Assembly: GCA_002360455.1 (NCBI GenBank)
Contig: DEQQ01000052.1
Span: 1 to 43,771, forward strand
From: Saprospiraceae bacterium UBA3362
GTDB lineage: Bacteria; Bacteroidota; Bacteroidia; Chitinophagales; Saprospiraceae
Direction: 5' to 3'
DNA: 43,771 nt
Shown here: one piece after another, positions 25,474-33,101 of the stretch
How positions within the stretch are numbered: the stretch's first letter is position 1
Layout of the letters: every line of letters starts with the position of its first letter
Made by a program: the position numbers and the translations under genes
Notes under the pieces: model-generated
The model's database searches: none
Told to the model about the DNA's origin: nothing
The model's input: only the letters and a program-made list of their open reading frames with translations

Positions 25474-26685
25474 TTACAAATCGGCAATAATTTGATTGCG
25501 TAAAAGATCATCCATTGTCTCTCTTTTTCTGATTAGATAGTCCTTAGAATTGTGTATCAATACTTCCGCCGGCCTGAAACGTGAATTATAATTTGAAGAC
25601 ATACTGTAACAATAAGCTCCGGCATTTTTGAAACATAAAATATCGCCCGGATGAATTTCTGATATTGCTCTATTGCTTGCGAATGTATCAGTCTCACAAA
25701 TGTAACCCACCACATTATAAATTCTAGGTCTACCCGTTTCGTTGCTTATGTTTTCAATGCTGTGGTAAGAGCCATAAAACATAGGTCTAATAAGGTGATT
25801 AAGCCCTGAGTCTACCCCGGCAAAAACAGTAGATGGTGTTTGTTTGATGACATTGGTTTTTACCAAAAAATATCCGCTTTGACTTACTAAAAATTTTCCG
25901 GGTTCAAAATACAATTTCAACTCCCGGCCATACTCTTTACAAAATTCATTAAATGACTTTGATAGCAATTCGCCCAATTCTTCTACATCTGTACTGACAT
26001 CATCCACTTTATAAGGTACTTTTAGCCCGGAGCCAAAGTCAATAAATTCCAGATCGGGAAATTTCCTCGCCGCATCAAATAATATTTCAGAAGCAAGGGT
26101 AAATACTCCCGGATCTAAAATATCAGATCCCGTATGCATGTGCAATCCATTTATTTTTAGCTTGAGCGCCTGTACTAATCTAAGGACTAATGGCATTTGA
26201 TAAATCGATATTCCAAATTTTGAATCTATATGTCCTACACTTATTTTTTCATTTCCTCCTGCCATAACATGAGGGTTTATCCTGATACAAATTTTTGTAT
26301 CTGGATAGTGAGAACCAATATATTCGAGAGTTTCTATGTGATCAATATTGACCTGAACACCAAGCTTTATCGCCATTTCTATCTCATCTACTCCAACACA
26401 ATTTGGAGTATAAATAATTTCTGAAGCTTTATATCCCGCTTCTAGACCTAACCAAATTTCTTGTATGGAAACAGTATCTAGACCGCAGCCCCATTCACGC
26501 AAAAGTTTTAGAATATTTATATTGTTTAATGCCTTACAAGCAAAGTGAATTCCTAAGTGCGGTACATGAAAAGCATTATTGAGTCTATCTACCTGTCGTT
26601 TTATAATATCTGCATCATAAACATATAGCGGAGTCCCATAGCGATCTACTAGATCTAAAAAAGAAATGCCTTGTATTGAATTCAT
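25474..26685 (-). CDS. lysA: Diaminopimelate decarboxylase
   Basis: 403 aa. PLP enzyme that decarboxylates meso-diaminopimelate to L-lysine in the cytoplasm. The PLP lysine is Lys51 in GIHFACKALNN. The GLHMHTGSDI segment and the PLP-phosphate-binding FIDFGSGLKVPY follow, then FEPGKFLV, and the substrate-site CETDTFAS with the catalytic Cys. Length matches the family. The ATG at 26685 has a perfect 16-bp AT palindrome (26698-26713) just upstream. recO follows at 17 bp. Context gives no amino-acid operon. Confidence 0.94.
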   Translation of the reverse strand: MNSIQGISFLDLVDRYGTPLYVYDADIIKRQVDRLNNAFHVPHLGIHFACKALNNINILKLLREWGCGLDTVSIQEIWLGLEAGYKASEIIYTPNCVGVDEIEMAIKLGVQVNIDHIETLEYIGSHYPDTKICIRINPHVMAGGNEKISVGHIDSKFGISIYQMPLVLRLVQALKLKINGLHMHTGSDILDPGVFTLASEILFDAARKFPDLEFIDFGSGLKVPYKVDDVSTDVEELGELLSKSFNEFCKEYGRELKLYFEPGKFLVSQSGYFLVKTNVIKQTPSTVFAGVDSGLNHLIRPMFYGSYHSIENISNETGRPRIYNVVGYICETDTFASNRAISEIHPGDILCFKNAGAYCYSMSSNYNSRFRPAEVLIHNSKDYLIRKRETMDDLLRNQIIADL

Positions 26686-26697
26686 TTTACTTTAAAC

Positions 26698-26713
26698 TTA
26701 ATTTATAAATTAA
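26698..26713. promoter_or_regulatory. AT-rich 16-bp palindrome upstream of lysA
   Basis: TTAATTTATAAATTAA is a perfect inverted repeat with no spacer, 12 bp before the lysA ATG on the minus strand. It could be an operator or leader hairpin. In AT-rich DNA such palindromes also arise by chance, so support is weak. Confidence 0.3.
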
Positions 26714-26743
26714 CTTGATGACTATTATTTTCAATTTACTTTC

Positions 26744-28045
26744 TTAATTTGAATTTTCGGCCAATTTGACTTTCATATACTTCTTTAGTACTTTATTAAT
26801 TTGATTCTGATCCTCTGGGGCTAAATCCTTTATTTTAGTCCGATGGCCTCCTCCTTTTTTCACAAATCTCATTGAACTCGATGTTTTATCCGGAATAATA
26901 CCGCATGAGGTCCAGGTATCATTTTCACCATAAATGTAAATTATTTTTTCTTTGCTATAGGTGGCCTGTTCTTTCATGCTTTGCATATAGTTTTCTCTAA
27001 ATTTTAAGCTTGTATTTTTGGGACAAAACTCCAAATTGCTCAAACTGTTTTCATAAATAAGGAGTTCGCTTAGTCCGGTGGTATCAAACCCATAATATCC
27101 AAACTCAGTCATAAACTGATAGTAAGCCGGAAGGAATTGTGCACAGGTTTTATCATCATAATAGTTAAAATCTACAACCTCTTCTATATGTCTAAAAATT
27201 TCCGTTGCTGATGCATTGGAATCCGGAATTTCGTTACAAGGAAAGCTCCATTGCCAGAAAGAAAAAGGATACTCCACAGAGGCATAATCTATTGTCTTAT
27301 CCAGTCCCAAAGGAAAACTTACCGAATCTGTAATCGCCAATTGTTCCAGCATAGGTCTAATTTCTTCTCTTTTCTTAAGCATTGTTTTTTGAAACTGACT
27401 GATCTTGTTTCTACATTCTTCTGTTCCAATTTCTTTTTTATAATGAGCGATTGTCCGAGGGTCTTCTTGTGCAATTGGGAAAGGCGCAACATAAGCTACG
27501 CTCAGGGCAACATCTTTTGGAAATGTAAGTTTGTATAAAGCTGTTGTTGTCCCTCCTTTCGAAACCCCGGTGGATGCCCATTTTTTCTTATACAGTTTCG
27601 CCAATTTATTTTGAATGTAATGCAGATCTCTCAGCGCCTGATAATGATTTAATAAACTCCAATCCTGTTGGGGAGGAAGTGATTTCCCGAAATATCTATA
27701 TTCTACAATAAATTGATTAGAATTTAAAACTTTTGCAAGTTCGTATACTCGATCTCGAGACTCATATCCTTCTGTCACCAATAGATTTGCATTTTTAAAT
27801 CCTTTATGGTATAGAAGTACTTTTTGAAAAAAAACTCCTTTTGCGGGATCGTTGTGATCCCATTGCTGAGGAATCAAAATCTCGTAAATTAGACTATAGT
27901 CTTTGGAGTTGTTTTGTTCTGAAATTTTACAATTGGGAAATAGCTTATTCAGTTCTTTTTTTAATATCTCTCCATCATCTGCAGCCACCAATCCAATAGA
28001 GTAAAATAAGATAGAGACTGTTAAGAGTAATTTTCTTTTTGACAT
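26744..28045 (-). CDS. S37 family secreted aminopeptidase (PS-10 type)
   Basis: 433 aa with a signal peptide (MSKRKLLLTVSILFYSIGLVAA). It reads as the S28/S37 alpha/beta-hydrolase peptidases that remove tripeptides from substrate N-termini (PS-10 peptidase). The nucleophile elbow is STGVSKGGTT with Ser162; the acid is Asp376 in YGENDTWTS; the His is His401 in GGGHRTKI. The pattern EYRYFGKSLP with the YRYFG core is also typical of the family. It lacks a T9SS sorting domain, so it is probably periplasmic. It stands alone, 58 bp upstream of lysA, and may read into it. Confidence 0.85.
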   Translation of the reverse strand: MSKRKLLLTVSILFYSIGLVAADDGEILKKELNKLFPNCKISEQNNSKDYSLIYEILIPQQWDHNDPAKGVFFQKVLLYHKGFKNANLLVTEGYESRDRVYELAKVLNSNQFIVEYRYFGKSLPPQQDWSLLNHYQALRDLHYIQNKLAKLYKKKWASTGVSKGGTTTALYKLTFPKDVALSVAYVAPFPIAQEDPRTIAHYKKEIGTEECRNKISQFQKTMLKKREEIRPMLEQLAITDSVSFPLGLDKTIDYASVEYPFSFWQWSFPCNEIPDSNASATEIFRHIEEVVDFNYYDDKTCAQFLPAYYQFMTEFGYYGFDTTGLSELLIYENSLSNLEFCPKNTSLKFRENYMQSMKEQATYSKEKIIYIYGENDTWTSCGIIPDKTSSSMRFVKKGGGHRTKIKDLAPEDQNQINKVLKKYMKVKLAENSN

Positions 28046-28067
28046 ATTTTGATATGAATTTGAAAGT

Positions 28068-28075
28068 CAAAGTTA
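28068..28075 (-). promoter_or_regulatory. -7 promoter element of the S37 peptidase gene
   Basis: On the minus strand TAACTTTG matches TAnnTTTG in full, 22 nt before the ATG at 28045. No -33 box was seen at the expected spacing. Confidence 0.45.
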
Positions 28076-28134
28076 AAACATTTAAGCTTATTCTCTATGA
28101 GCTTTGAAAATTGATCATACTAAGGATTCACACA

Positions 28135-28169
28135 AATAAAAAAGCCCCAGTTTTAATGCTGAGGCTTTG
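28135..28169 (-). terminator. Terminator of the lipoprotein operon
   Basis: On the minus strand AAAGCCTCAG (28168-28159) pairs with CTGGGGCTTT (28150-28141), with one T-G wobble and an 8-nt loop, followed by a run of T's (plus-strand A's 28138-28143). It lies 25 bp past the stop of the 28194-29045 gene. Confidence 0.88.
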
Positions 28170-28193
28170 TATCTTTAATATTAAGTAAGTTTA

Positions 28194-29045
28194 TTACCTG
28201 TAAATTACTATCTCTGAATAGTCTAGGTTATCACTAGCTGTCTCGAATACTCTAAGTACTTTACATACAAAATAAGAGTTTCCGTTCTTTGCTAAGAATA
28301 CTGTATTTACATTGAAAGCGATATCACCGTTTGGTGTATCTGTTCCGGCATTGTAAGCCGTTGAAATTTCGTCAGAAAACTTTAATTTGGTCAAATCAAA
28401 ACCGGCTGCAGGGACTCTTATTTGAGTTCCGTTTTGTTGGAAATATCGTTTTCCCCAGCTGCCTGAAATGTTACCAAAATCTCTTATATGTGCACTTGCA
28501 CTTGCAGACGGAACTTGCTTACTGTTAATCAAATCTAATCCTCCTGGATTTGGACCTGAATAATTGTACAAAATCACTGGATCACTGGATCTAATTCCAA
28601 CTTTTGTAATCACGTACACACTAACTTCATCTGACAAACCTCCTTCATCTGTAAGTACAACTTTATAAGTTGCCACCGTTGGAGTGTCTTGAGTTTTGAT
28701 GCTGATGATGTAATTGCTTAGTCCATCTTTTTCCTCATTAAATAATAAAGATGGATTTGCCGCTGCTGCCGTTCCATCAAGATTAATACGAGCTACAGGT
28801 ACGTTTGCACCATTTTCGAATATAGAAATGTGCTTTAAACTTGTAGTCCCTTTTACTCCGGATATACTTAATCTAAATGTATCTTTTGGCAATAATCTTA
28901 ATGTATCTCCATCTTTAGCAAAACCTATCCCCGAGTTTGTAGTTAATACGGGTCCGTTATTTCCACCACCTCCGGTGTTATCATCAGGAGTACAGGCAGT
29001 CCATGTCAATGCAATAACGCTTAAAAATAATAAGATTTTTTTCAT
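28194..29045 (-). CDS. Lipoprotein with immunoglobulin-like region, function unknown
   Basis: 283 aa. Lipoprotein signal with lipobox LTWTAC (Cys18), followed by a flexible TPDDNTGGGGNNGP linker. Residues about 40-150 look like a beta-rich immunoglobulin/PKD-type domain (DTFRLSISGVKGTTSLKHISIFENG; TYKVVLTDEGGLSDEVSVYVI). The rest (about 155-283) is a second beta-rich domain ending in NLDYSEIVIYR. No enzyme motif is visible. It probably faces the periplasm or the cell surface. It is 35 bp downstream of another lipoprotein gene on the same strand and shares its operon, ending in the terminator at 28135-28169. Confidence 0.72.
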   Translation of the reverse strand: MKKILLFLSVIALTWTACTPDDNTGGGGNNGPVLTTNSGIGFAKDGDTLRLLPKDTFRLSISGVKGTTSLKHISIFENGANVPVARINLDGTAAAANPSLLFNEEKDGLSNYIISIKTQDTPTVATYKVVLTDEGGLSDEVSVYVITKVGIRSSDPVILYNYSGPNPGGLDLINSKQVPSASASAHIRDFGNISGSWGKRYFQQNGTQIRVPAAGFDLTKLKFSDEISTAYNAGTDTPNGDIAFNVNTVFLAKNGNSYFVCKVLRVFETASDNLDYSEIVIYR

Positions 29046-29080
29046 TGTATTTATAATTTAAATTTTGATTTAGCAATATT

Positions 29081-29635
29081 TTATTTTACTGTTTGCTTAA
29101 GTTTTTTAATTATTCCCATTTCATCTCTTAATACATTGATTGTAGGTACAAATTCTTTAAACTTTGATTTAGCAATTTTCATATCTGCATTTGCCAAATC
29201 CTTTGTACTTACTTTTGTTTCCTTCATCATTGCGCTAAGCAACTTGTTGTCTCCAAAGAAATATTTTTTCTCAGTGAAAATAGTTTTTCCTTTTTCTTTC
29301 AAACCGTTTTTCTCAGTGTGTCTGCTGAAAACTAAGTTGTTGTCAACAAAGAAGTAGTTTGAGGTTTTTTCTCCGGCTGCAGTAGTGCTTACCTTGGTAA
29401 TTTTTTGAATTGTACCGTTGGCATCAGTAAAAGTGGAAATTTTAGCTTTCTCAGGAACTTTGACATCGGCAGTTTTTTCTACCAAAGAAGCGTCTCCATC
29501 AATACCGGTTACTTGTTGTTCAATTCCCGAAATGGCAGATGGTTCTGCTGTAGTTGCTGCCTTTTTTGAACCACCGCAAGAGGTCAATCCAATCATTAAA
29601 GTTGTAAGCAACATTAAAAAATTTGTAATCTTCAT
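29081..29635 (-). CDS. Small lipoprotein, function unknown
   Basis: 184 aa. Lipoprotein signal MKITNFLMLLTTLMIGLTSC (lipobox with Cys20), then a flexible, charged segment (GGSKKAATTAEPSAISG). The remainder is a Lys-rich beta/alpha pattern with repeated phrases (TDANGTIQKITKV, NYFFVDNNLVFSRHTEKNGL, KKYFFGDNKLLSAMMKETKV), which suggests a repeated beta-hairpin fold of the kind seen in proteins with YFF..NKL repeats. No catalytic motif is visible. It is the first gene of the lipoprotein pair. Its upstream region carries a perfect 17-bp palindrome, so it may be regulated. Confidence 0.7.
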   Translation of the reverse strand: MKITNFLMLLTTLMIGLTSCGGSKKAATTAEPSAISGIEQQVTGIDGDASLVEKTADVKVPEKAKISTFTDANGTIQKITKVSTTAAGEKTSNYFFVDNNLVFSRHTEKNGLKEKGKTIFTEKKYFFGDNKLLSAMMKETKVSTKDLANADMKIAKSKFKEFVPTINVLRDEMGIIKKLKQTVK

Positions 29636-29685
29636 GTTTTTTTGATTTTAAATTCAATAAATATATACACAAAAGTCTCGTTTTA

Positions 29686-29702
29686 GACGCAAATATTGCG
29701 TC
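29686..29702. promoter_or_regulatory. Perfect 17-bp palindrome upstream of the lipoprotein operon
   Basis: GACGCAA-ATA-TTGCGTC, seven perfect pairs around ATA, about 50 bp upstream of the minus-strand start at 29635. It is GC-richer than its surroundings. It lies where an operator would sit relative to a promoter near CAAAAGTC (29670-29677, GACTTTTG on the minus strand, one mismatch to TAnnTTTG). No T-run follows on either strand, so it is not a terminator. Confidence 0.5.
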
Positions 29703-29776
29703 AAAGTAGAGATAAACTTATCCTAATTTTTTGTTAATTTGAATAGTGAAAACGCAGAATGGAGCTGCAAATTTAA

Positions 29777-31105
29777 TTACTCTATCCAAATTTTTTGACT
29801 CAGAATGATTTTTTGAGCAGAATCGGTGAGAATGACACTATAAATTCCGGGCACAAGAGTATTAACTTTGACTGTACTTATAGCGTTTTTAGACCATTCT
29901 ATTGGCTGGGAAATCCTTTTTTTAGCTGACAGGTCATACAGGCTTAAGAAAGCTCTATCTAATGGGAGATTTTGTCTGTCAAAGACAAGTTCGTTGTCAT
30001 TTTTATTCCACCATAGATTGATTTTTTGCTCTAAACTAATAGGTCCATCGGTTTTGGTAATCCGATTGATCATTTCTTCAAGCTTTGGAGAAAGGATATG
30101 CACAATCTCAACAGAGCCTTCTGTAAGGTCTAAATGGTAACCATCTCCTGACAAGTATCTCAAACTATCGTTTTTCATTATTTGATACAGGTCTATGCCT
30201 TTGTAGAGTAAATTATTGTTTTGCAAATTGAGAGCCATGACCAAGTTCCACTGAGATCTGAACCCAAATTGTTTGTCATACGGCATCAATTCTTCTCTTG
30301 TGCTATAGGATGCTGAGCTTATCATGCTGCGTCGTTTTTTCTCTTGGGTTATGAAATAGATCAAATCATTTAAGGTTTTGGCATATTCATTTGTTGTTTG
30401 TGACGACTTAATATCATTTGCACCATAAAAAAATAATGCGACCGGATAGCGTTCTTCATCTGCATAAATACTGTTGTACTTCTGCTCCATTATTTGCTTC
30501 CAATCCGAGAGTTTGCTCCCGGCTTGCCCTTCGTTGATTACTCTAATGTTTTTATTCGTAATTCGTCTCAAGTCATTTTCCAATGCATGACAAAAATGAT
30601 CCATGTCTGATTTACTTCCCTGAACTCTTACAGAGCTTTCTACTCCACAATAATCAGGGCCAATAACAAATTCATCTCCCCAAACTATGATGTTTAGCTC
30701 ATTTCCTGTTATTAAGTCCTCCGGCGGCACTTGAATGTTGATGGGTTCACTCCAGTCTGACCAGCGATTCCCATCACTATATCTTACTTTGGCAATATAG
30801 TTTTGACCCGGAGTATTCCCTATGACCAATTTTTCTCTGATGTCATAACTGTCGCCGTCGTATTCACCTCTGCACAGTTCATTGCACATGCTTGGGTCGC
30901 ATTGAGTCTTAAGGACCACTTGATTTTTTACAGGATCAAATAAATACCAATCTGTGGCAAATGGCTTTACCGAGTTATCGCTCATTCTTAGATTGAACCA
31001 TCCCCATCCAACATTTGGAGCCTCTATACTTGGTTTGGACAGTTGAGCAAAACATGGAAAAACCAGAATAAAACTAAGAGTTACCGCAAAAGTATTTTTG
31101 AACAT
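29777..31105 (-). CDS. T9SS-sorted GDSL/SGNH-like protein with altered nucleophile site
   Basis: 442 aa. Signal peptide ends near CFAQ (residue 20). Residues about 25-128 look like a fibronectin type III/Ig-like domain (YIAKVRYSDGNRWSDWSEPINI). Residues about 135-345 resemble an SGNH hydrolase: strand LNIIVWGDEF (block I), NEGQAGSKLSDW (block II), YGANDI (Asn230, block III) and DGYHL (Asp321, His324, block V). In block I the catalytic Ser is replaced by Glu145 (GDE for GDS). The last 80 residues are a T9SS type-A-like sorting domain (VPGIYSVILT). Either it is non-catalytic and binds ligand or it uses another nucleophile. It lies 69 bp downstream of mqnC on the same strand. Confidence 0.75.
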   Translation of the reverse strand: MFKNTFAVTLSFILVFPCFAQLSKPSIEAPNVGWGWFNLRMSDNSVKPFATDWYLFDPVKNQVVLKTQCDPSMCNELCRGEYDGDSYDIREKLVIGNTPGQNYIAKVRYSDGNRWSDWSEPINIQVPPEDLITGNELNIIVWGDEFVIGPDYCGVESSVRVQGSKSDMDHFCHALENDLRRITNKNIRVINEGQAGSKLSDWKQIMEQKYNSIYADEERYPVALFFYGANDIKSSQTTNEYAKTLNDLIYFITQEKKRRSMISSASYSTREELMPYDKQFGFRSQWNLVMALNLQNNNLLYKGIDLYQIMKNDSLRYLSGDGYHLDLTEGSVEIVHILSPKLEEMINRITKTDGPISLEQKINLWWNKNDNELVFDRQNLPLDRAFLSLYDLSAKKRISQPIEWSKNAISTVKVNTLVPGIYSVILTDSAQKIILSQKIWIE

Positions 31106-31174
31106 GGTGTATTGGTTTCAAAAAATACGAAGATAAAGAAAATTGCACAGAAAATGATAGTTTCTGCTATGGAT

Positions 31175-32329
31175 TTAATCTACGATCAAATTTTGCTTAT
31201 CCAATAGCTGTTGTTCAATTTCTACGGGAAGAAGAATGGGTTCGTATTGTTGGTTTCTGAGCTGAGGTTCAAACCCGGCCTCCCTAATGGCATCTTGTAT
31301 GCCTTGGGATGTAAAACGATGTTGAGCCCCTGCAGCAGATACTACATTCTCTTCTATCATAATGCTCCCAAAGTCATCTGCCCCGGCATAAAGACATAAC
31401 TGTGCGGTTTGCTTGCCGACCGTGAGCCATGAAGCCTGAATATGGATTATATTGGGGAGCATAATTCTTGACAATGCAACCATACGAATATAATCATCTG
31501 CCGTGGTTTCATTTTTGGCTCTTTTTAGTCTTACGAGCATGGTTCCCTCATCCATAAATGGCCATGCTATAAAGGCCAAAAATCCCTTGGCTGTAGCCGG
31601 TTTTTCAGATTGGACAGTTCTGATATCTACAAGGTGTTCCATTCTTTCTTTGAGCGTTTCTACATGCCCAAACATCATTGTTGCGGATGTGGTCAAATTG
31701 AGCTTGTGAGCCGCTCGCATAATATCAAGCCATTCTTGAGCCCCGCATTTTCCTTTGGAAACCAAGCGTCGCACTCTGTCGTTCAAAATCTCTGCTCCGG
31801 CACCGGGAAGAGAGTCGAGCCCTGCTTCTATAAGAGCCTGTAATACAAGAGTATGTGTAGATTTTTCCAGTTTTGTGATATGAGCAATTTCCGGAGGCCC
31901 CAAAGCGTGCAACTTGAGATCCGGATAGTAGGACTTAAGCTCTCGAAACAAATTGCAATAATAATCCAGACCCAAATCCGGGTGATGACCTCCTTGTAAA
32001 AGCAGCTGCCGACCACCATAGCGATACAATTCATCAATTTTTTGCTTGTACTCTTCAATTTTGGTCACATACACTTCGGCATGTCCCGGGGGTCTATAAA
32101 AATTGCAAAACTTACAATTGGCAATACAAACATTGGTTGTATTGGAGTTTCTATCAATGATCCAAGTGACCTTGTTCTCGGGGACTGCCCGTTTACGAAG
32201 ACTGTGTGCAAGGTGCATTAAATCCGCCGTCGGGGCATTCAAAAAGAGCTCAAGCCCCTGATCGGCACTTAGAAATTCTTTTTGGTAGCCTTTATGTAAA
32301 AGCTGGTCAATATGTTGAGAATTTGGCAA
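31175..32329 (-). CDS. mqnC: Cyclic dehypoxanthinyl futalosine synthase (radical SAM)
   Basis: 384 aa. Radical SAM enzyme of the futalosine route to menaquinone; it cyclises dehypoxanthine futalosine. The [4Fe-4S] motif is Cys68-x3-Cys72-x2-Cys75 (CIANCKFC), then GGRQLLLQGGHHPDLGL and the family-typical SLPGAGAEIL block. The C-terminal IHIQASWLTVGKQTAQLCLYAG and GSIMIEENVVSAAG match MqnC rather than MqnE. The start codon is a TTG at 32329; the next ATG (residue 38) would remove conserved N-terminal sequence. It is divergent from rimP, and the two starts are only about 70 bp apart. No other mqn gene is in the window. Confidence 0.92.
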   Translation of the reverse strand: MPNSQHIDQLLHKGYQKEFLSADQGLELFLNAPTADLMHLAHSLRKRAVPENKVTWIIDRNSNTTNVCIANCKFCNFYRPPGHAEVYVTKIEEYKQKIDELYRYGGRQLLLQGGHHPDLGLDYYCNLFRELKSYYPDLKLHALGPPEIAHITKLEKSTHTLVLQALIEAGLDSLPGAGAEILNDRVRRLVSKGKCGAQEWLDIMRAAHKLNLTTSATMMFGHVETLKERMEHLVDIRTVQSEKPATAKGFLAFIAWPFMDEGTMLVRLKRAKNETTADDYIRMVALSRIMLPNIIHIQASWLTVGKQTAQLCLYAGADDFGSIMIEENVVSAAGAQHRFTSQGIQDAIREAGFEPQLRNQQYEPILLPVEIEQQLLDKQNLIVD

Positions 32330-32344
32330 AATGTACTATATTTG
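32315..32344 (+). promoter_or_regulatory. Promoter of the rimP-nusA-infB operon
   Basis: TTG (32315-32317), 19-bp spacer, then TATATTTG (32337-32344), a full match to TAnnTTTG at the usual spacing. Transcription should begin near 32350. The ATG at 32331 lies upstream of the predicted start of transcription, so it cannot be the rimP start. The promoter is embedded in the 5' end of mqnC. Confidence 0.75.
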
Positions 32345-32360
32345 CACGGACTTTGATAGG

Positions 32361-32385
32361 AAGGGAACAGAAAGTTCCCTTTTTT
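32361..32385 (+). promoter_or_regulatory. Terminator-like leader hairpin before rimP
   Basis: AAGGGAAC (32361-32368) pairs perfectly with GTTCCCTT (32374-32381) around AGAAA, followed by a run of six T's (32380-32385). It starts about 11 nt after the predicted transcription start and before the rimP start at 32397. It looks like an intrinsic terminator inside an operon leader, i.e. an attenuator. Confidence 0.6.
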
Positions 32386-32396
32386 GTTTCCTTAAT

Positions 32397-32873
32397 TTGG
32401 ACAGATACTCAGAAAATATTGCCAATTTGCTTCTTGAAAAATTTCAAGAAGAGAAGTATCAGGATTGTTTTCTTGTGGATATAGAAACCGGTCCCAAAAA
32501 AGTATCTGTTTATGTGGATAGCGACTCCATGATCAATTTTGAAAAATGTCAGGAATTAAGTCGTTATTTGGAGGCTGTCTTAGATGAGAAAAAATGGTTT
32601 GGGGAGGATTACGTTCTTGAAGTTTCTTCACCGGGTTTGAGTAGGCCATTAAAATTCCTCAGGCAGTATCAAAAAAATATAGGGAGAACACTCAAAGTTA
32701 AAAACTCTGAAGATCAGGTAATGGAAGGTCAATTGATCAAAGCGACAGAGCAATCCATCATTCTGAGCAAAGAAGAAAAAGTCAAAGAAGGAAAGAAAAA
32801 TATAAAAGTGGTCATTGAACAAGAAATTCCTTTTGGTCTGATAAAAGAGGCCAAAGTTCAGGTTCAATTTTAG
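32397..32873 (+). CDS. rimP: Ribosome maturation factor RimP
   Basis: 158 aa from a TTG at 32397 (LDRYSENIANLLLEKF). The longer ATG at 32331 would overlap the promoter -7 box and is rejected; another TTG lies at 32427. RimP assists assembly of the 30S subunit. The N-terminal domain has FLVDIETGPKKVSVYVDSDSMINFEKC and the typical SSPGLSRPLK phrase (about residue 95), and a C-terminal Sm-like domain follows. It heads the conserved rimP-nusA-infB order. The gap to nusA (228 bp) is unusually long and holds the second structured repeat. Confidence 0.92.
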   Translation: MDRYSENIANLLLEKFQEEKYQDCFLVDIETGPKKVSVYVDSDSMINFEKCQELSRYLEAVLDEKKWFGEDYVLEVSSPGLSRPLKFLRQYQKNIGRTLKVKNSEDQVMEGQLIKATEQSIILSKEEKVKEGKKNIKVVIEQEIPFGLIKEAKVQVQF

Positions 32874-32964
32874 TAGAGGATCTCAAGATGATCCGGCTAA
32901 TATTTAGACTTCAATAAAAGCTGTTTTGACAAGCAATTGGACAATAAAATTTAGTTCGGGCAAT

Positions 32965-33050
32965 CTGTGAGGAGGCTGGAGGGCTTGGTGCAAAGCACCG
33001 AGCGACAGCGAGCCCGGAAGACTCCGACCTGAACGAAGTGAAGGGCACAG
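32965..33050 (+). repeat. Dispersed structured repeat, copy B (between rimP and nusA)
   Basis: About 86 nt of GC-rich DNA with the architecture of the block at 6184-6273. CTGTG (32965-32969) pairs with CACAG (33046-33050). GGAG (32971-32974) pairs with CTCC (33022-33025). GGGCT (32981-32985) pairs with AGCCC (33011-33015) or, within it, CTTGGTGC-AAA-GCACCGAG (32984-33002) makes an 8-bp hairpin. CCT...AGG (33028-33044) gives the last arm. The outer stem differs from copy A at two pairs by compensatory changes. It may be a mobile REP-like repeat or a structured RNA. Confidence 0.75.
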
Positions 33051-33101
33051 CCAAAGGAAATAAAAACAATAAAATATACTAACAGATAAAATACAAAGTC
33101 G

